From an uncultured Ruminococcus sp. (GTDB taxonomy: Bacteria > Bacillota > Clostridia > Oscillospirales > Acutalibacteraceae), in assembly GCA_902798365.1 (NCBI GenBank), contig CADBWP010000048.1, positions 1-41,029 of the forward strand: a stretch of DNA of 41,029 nt, given 5' to 3'. Below are positions 38,248 through 41,029 of this stretch, piece after piece (position 1 is the stretch's first letter; each line of letters opens with the position of its first letter). The notes below the pieces were generated by a model. That model saw nothing but the letters and a program-made list of their open reading frames with translations. It ran no database searches and was not told where the DNA came from. The position numbers and the translations under genes are program-made.

Positions 38248-39255
38248 ATGGCACGAAGCTCCAGACAAAAGGAAAAGCTTTTGTACCTTCAAAAAATTAT
38301 GCTGCAAAAAACCGACGAGCAGCATGCGCTTACCATAAACGAGATCAAGGATCAGCTGGCGGAATACGGAATTCAAACCGAGCGCAAGGCTTTGTATGAC
38401 GACCTGCGCATACTCGAGGCTTACGGGCTGGACATCTGCCACACGCGCACCAACACCACCAAGTATTATGTGGGCAGCCGCGATTTTGAGCTGCCGGAGC
38501 TTAAGCTGCTTGTAGATGCCATTCAAAGCTCAAAGTTCATTACCCACAGCAAAAGCCTGAGGCTTATCCGAAAGCTTGAGGGCTTGGTGAGCGAAAACGA
38601 GGGCAGGCAGCTGCAGCGCGAGGTGTATGTTACCAACCGCGTAAAAACGCTCAACGAGCATATCTATTATAATGTAGATGAGATCTTCAACGCCATCTCG
38701 GGCAACCGGCAAATAACCTTCCGCTACATGAAGTGGGAGGTCAGCTTCGGCGGCAGGCAGAAGATAATAAAAACCGAACGCCGCCCGGGCAAGCTGTACC
38801 GCGTATCGCCGTGGGCGCTGTGCTGGGACGACGAAAACTACTATCTTGTCGCCTACGACCCCGGGGCAGGCATTATAAAGCACTACCGCGTAGATAAAAT
38901 GGAAAGCATAACCGTGACCGATCAGCCGCGCAGCGGAATGGAGCTTTTCGACAGCTTTAATCTTGCCCATTACACCAAAAGCGTGTTTTCAATGTTCGGC
39001 GGCGAGGAATGTGAGGTAAAGCTCAGCGTGGCAAACGAGCTGGTGGGCGTCATTGTCGATCGTTTCGGCTCGGACGTGTATATAGTAAAGGAAACCGATC
39101 ACAGCTTTATTGTTACGGTAAAGGTGGTGCTCAGCCCTCAGTTTTATGCATGGCTTTTCGGCTTTGGGTTAAAGGTAAAGCTGCTCACTCCCAAAAGGGC
39201 GGTCGATGAATATAAGAGCAGAATCGCCGAGCTGTACGGCTTGTTTTACGGCTGA
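38248..39255 (+). CDS. WYL domain transcriptional regulator
   Basis: The 335-residue protein has an N-terminal winged helix (LQKIML, LTINEIKDQLAEYGIQTERKALYDDLRIL in two parts), then a WYL domain (RVSPWALCWDDENYYLVAYD) and a C-terminal WCX-type extension. WYL domains bind small ligands or nucleic acid and act in regulation of stress and defence genes. AAGGAGG lies 8 bases before the ATG. It probably shares a transcript with the AEC transporter. Confidence 0.9.
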   Translation: MARSSRQKEKLLYLQKIMLQKTDEQHALTINEIKDQLAEYGIQTERKALYDDLRILEAYGLDICHTRTNTTKYYVGSRDFELPELKLLVDAIQSSKFITHSKSLRLIRKLEGLVSENEGRQLQREVYVTNRVKTLNEHIYYNVDEIFNAISGNRQITFRYMKWEVSFGGRQKIIKTERRPGKLYRVSPWALCWDDENYYLVAYDPGAGIIKHYRVDKMESITVTDQPRSGMELFDSFNLAHYTKSVFSMFGGEECEVKLSVANELVGVIVDRFGSDVYIVKETDHSFIVTVKVVLSPQFYAWLFGFGLKVKLLTPKRAVDEYKSRIAELYGLFYG

Positions 39256-39283
39256 TAATTGTATATTAAAAAAATAGTGGAAA

Positions 39284-39324
39284 AACTTGTTTTTATTGCA
39301 AAAAAAGCATTGACAAAACAAGTT
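39284..39324. promoter_or_regulatory. Inverted repeat overlapping the AraC-gene promoter
   Basis: AACTTGTTTT (39284-39293) and AAAACAAGTT (39315-39324) form perfect 10-base arms separated by 21 bases. The right arm begins at the last base of the -35 box. This is a plausible operator for the AraC-type regulator itself, or less likely a terminator of the WYL gene. Confidence 0.5.
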
Positions 39325-39338
39325 ATAACTGTTATTAT
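39310..39338 (+). promoter_or_regulatory. Promoter of the AraC-family gene
   Basis: TTGACA (39310-39315) and TATTAT (39333-39338) are 17 bases apart. A leader of about 80 bases follows. Confidence 0.8.
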
Positions 39339-39425
39339 AGTATTAGGAATATAGCGGCAAATTTTAGGGGATGCGGTATATTCTTTTAGGATTATTTGGG
39401 ATTTTTGAAAGGAAGAGGTGTAAAA

Positions 39426-40268
39426 ATGAGTCTGGATCTTTTGTGTGCGACATCAACGTCTAATTCCGCGTTTCGTGTGGTTTGCGGAGAGATGGTTGTT
39501 GACGACAAACAAAAAATTCACAACGAGGCAGTATTTGGAATTTTAAAGAACGGTTCACTTTCTATTTCGGTGGGCGATGAATGCTACGAACTGCACAAGG
39601 ATGATATTTATTTCGTTTCGCCCAACCAGAAATACGAATTTAAGGACGCAAAAGGCGCTGAGATTGAAGTTGTCAGCCTCAATTTCTCGAACCCGACGGC
39701 AGTAAGTCAGGACTACATACCACAGACTATTATCAGAGCCCTGGTAAACGGCAATTGCTCACCGTTTGCAAAAATCACACCCGACGACAGCAGCCACGAA
39801 TCAATGACAAACGCGCTGGAGGAGGTAAGACGCGCAGAGAAGGAAAAATCGGACTATTTCCAGCTTCAGGTCTATAGCAAAATGTACGGTCTGTTTTTCG
39901 AGCTTTTCTCCAACCATCATATCAGTGTCATTGATGTAAAAACAAGAAGCAAAAAGTACCGCGCGCTGCTCAGAGTTACCCACTACATCGACGAGCATTA
40001 CTGCGACGGGGTATCGCTTGAGGAGGTTGCAGAGGCCACCGGCATCAGCCGTTACTATGTTTCTCACCTGTTCAAGGAGCTGATGGACAACACCTTTGTG
40101 GGATATGTTAACGAGCTCAGGCTCAATCATGCCGCAATGCTGCTTGTCACAACAGACAGCCCCATTATCGAGATCGCGTCCAAATCGGGCTTTAACAATC
40201 TGTCCAATTTCAACCGCGCGTTTAAGATGCATTTCGGAAAAACGCCTTCAACCTACAGAAAGGTGTGA
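39426..40268 (+). CDS. AraC family transcriptional regulator
   Basis: A 280-residue regulator. An N-terminal cupin-like sensor region (LKNGSLSISVGDECYEL, DDIYFVSPNQKYEF) is followed by a C-terminal double helix-turn-helix with SLEEVAEATGISRYYVSHLFKE in two parts and the FNNLSNFNRAFKMHFGKTPSTYRK signature. Such proteins usually sense sugars. Start ATG at 39426 after GGAAGAGGTG; the open frame from 39396 has no better site. The next gene is a secreted dockerin protein, a possible target. Confidence 0.93.
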   Translation: MSLDLLCATSTSNSAFRVVCGEMVVDDKQKIHNEAVFGILKNGSLSISVGDECYELHKDDIYFVSPNQKYEFKDAKGAEIEVVSLNFSNPTAVSQDYIPQTIIRALVNGNCSPFAKITPDDSSHESMTNALEEVRRAEKEKSDYFQLQVYSKMYGLFFELFSNHHISVIDVKTRSKKYRALLRVTHYIDEHYCDGVSLEEVAEATGISRYYVSHLFKELMDNTFVGYVNELRLNHAAMLLVTTDSPIIEIASKSGFNNLSNFNRAFKMHFGKTPSTYRKV

Positions 40269-40294
40269 TCCGCACACCGACATGCAAGTTTCCC

Positions 40295-40328
40295 GGCGTC
40301 GTGCCCTGTGCACGGCGCTTTTTTCTTT
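40295..40328 (+). terminator. Terminator of the AraC-family gene
   Basis: GGCGTCGTGC (40295-40304) pairs with GCACGGCGCT (40310-40319) with G-U pairs at two places, then TTTTTCTTT. Confidence 0.85.
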
Positions 40329-40443
40329 GCCTTTCTGCCAAATAATACAATTTTTGCAGGCGTGTTTTGCGATATTGTCAAATTATTGAGTCATACCGAT
40401 AAATTGAACAACAAAAAAAATAAAAATTTCATAATAAAATATA

Positions 40444-40472
40444 TTGCAAAACACAGTCGATTTTGCTATAAT
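40444..40472 (+). promoter_or_regulatory. Promoter of the dockerin gene
   Basis: TTGCAA (40444-40449) and a perfect TATAAT (40467-40472) are 17 bases apart. Confidence 0.75.
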
Positions 40473-40516
40473 TATACTGTTCATTTATATGTTCAAATAA
40501 AAAAGGAGGAACATCT

Positions 40517-41029
40517 ATGCAAAAAACAAAAAGAGCTGTCAGCTTGCTTTTGTCCGTACTGCTTGTTTTTTCATGTTTTACATGTCTGGCATCGGTAACG
40601 GCGTCTGCGGCAGACGGCGGTACCCCGGTATCAAAGCTTTTGTACGGTGATGTTAACGGCGACGGCAGAGTTACAATCGACGACGCCACCGACGTTCAGC
40701 GCCACCTCGCAGAAATGCCGGGTCACATCATTGCAGAAGGCACTGATCAGTTTAGGGCTGCCGATGTTGACGGCGACGGCATGATCACCGTTGACGACGT
40801 AACCACGATCCAGCGTTTTCTTGCTGAATTCATCGACAGATTCCCGGCAGAGGACATTCAGCCCACCACCGTGGAACCCGTAGAAGAGACCACAGAAGCT
40901 CCCGTTGAGGAGACAACCGAGGCTCCCGCAGAGGAGACCACAGAGGCTCCCGTTGAGGAGACCACAGAAGAAGTAACAGAGGACGTAGTTATCGTAGCAG
41001 GTAGCTCGGCAGATCTGTTCGGCACAGCA
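40517..41029 (+). CDS. Secreted protein with N-terminal type I dockerin (truncated by window end)
   Basis: The visible 171 residues start with a signal peptide (MQKTKRAV, then a hydrophobic run, cleavage after ASA at about 31). A type I dockerin follows with two calcium-binding loops, DVNGDGRVTIDD (45-56) and DVDGDGMITVDD (83-94), each trailed by a helix. Next comes a linker of repeated EETTEAP units (about 118-152) and the beginning of another domain (VVIVAGSSADLFGTA). Dockerins anchor enzymes to cohesin scaffolds in cellulosomes and amylosomes. Most sit at the C-terminus, so an N-terminal one is less usual. AAAGGAGG lies 8 bases before the ATG. The catalytic or binding part is outside the window. 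Confidence 0.88.
   Translation, partial: MQKTKRAVSLLLSVLLVFSCFTCLASVTASAADGGTPVSKLLYGDVNGDGRVTIDDATDVQRHLAEMPGHIIAEGTDQFRAADVDGDGMITVDDVTTIQRFLAEFIDRFPAEDIQPTTVEPVEETTEAPVEETTEAPAEETTEAPVEETTEEVTEDVVIVAGSSADLFGTA

Overview
The window reads as chromosome of a Gram-positive anaerobe of the class Clostridia, most likely Oscillospiraceae/Ruminococcus-like. The signs are Clostridia-type small families (DUF1292, DUF6465, CpXC, UPF0340), strong AGGAGG ribosome binding sites, a CIRCE-controlled hrcA-grpE-dnaK-dnaJ operon, and a secreted dockerin protein at the right edge, typical of fibre- or starch-degrading gut and rumen ruminococci. No rRNA, tRNA, transposase, CRISPR array or prophage block was seen.

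Layout. Positions 62-2531 hold a leftward set: DUF1292 protein, a membrane zinc-ribbon protein, a stand-alone NAD(P)HX epimerase and an HPr-kinase-like P-loop protein. aspS (2650-4392) runs rightward. Positions 4524-9553 hold a GtrA/GtrB pair and a divergent YfhO protein, resembling the three-component (glycosyl-lipid synthase, flippase, GT-C transferase) envelope glycosylation system of Bacillus and Listeria; the locus lies between two inverted copies of one dispersed repeat. Next come DUF1275, citrate synthase, a Cof-type phosphatase and UPF0340 (leftward), a GH25 lysozyme without a signal peptide (rightward), aquaporin, a Nif11-like leader peptide, a one-helix membrane protein and rpsT (leftward). 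Positions 16403-22175 are the heat-shock operon, ending in a prmA gene that is frame-disrupted.

Positions 22200-22770 are rich in tandem and dispersed repeats. From a strong promoter at 23649 a tightly packed run follows: wecE-type aminotransferase, GNAT acetyltransferase, ArnC-like GT2, two overlapping EamA/SMR-type small membrane proteins, a GT-C-like membrane protein, rfbA, a lipoprotein and rfbB. Together these predict synthesis of dTDP-Fuc4NAc (or a close 4-amino-4,6-dideoxyhexose), loading on undecaprenyl phosphate, flipping, and transfer to a surface acceptor. This is an Arn-like route in a Gram-positive and the most interesting system in the window. It is the second GT2/flippase/GT-C module here, after GtrB/GtrA/YfhO.

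Downstream lie a BcrAB-like ABC transporter, an LtrA family protein, an orphan HTH protein, a CpXC protein, a coiled-coil protein, another repeat island (36128-36597), a Lys/Ala-rich DUF6465 protein, an AEC transporter, a WYL regulator, an AraC regulator and the truncated dockerin gene. A 128-152 bp element with 21-bp terminal inverted repeats occurs three times (14303, 22615, 32783) and looks like a MITE. All function calls come from reading the sequence by eye; no database search was run.
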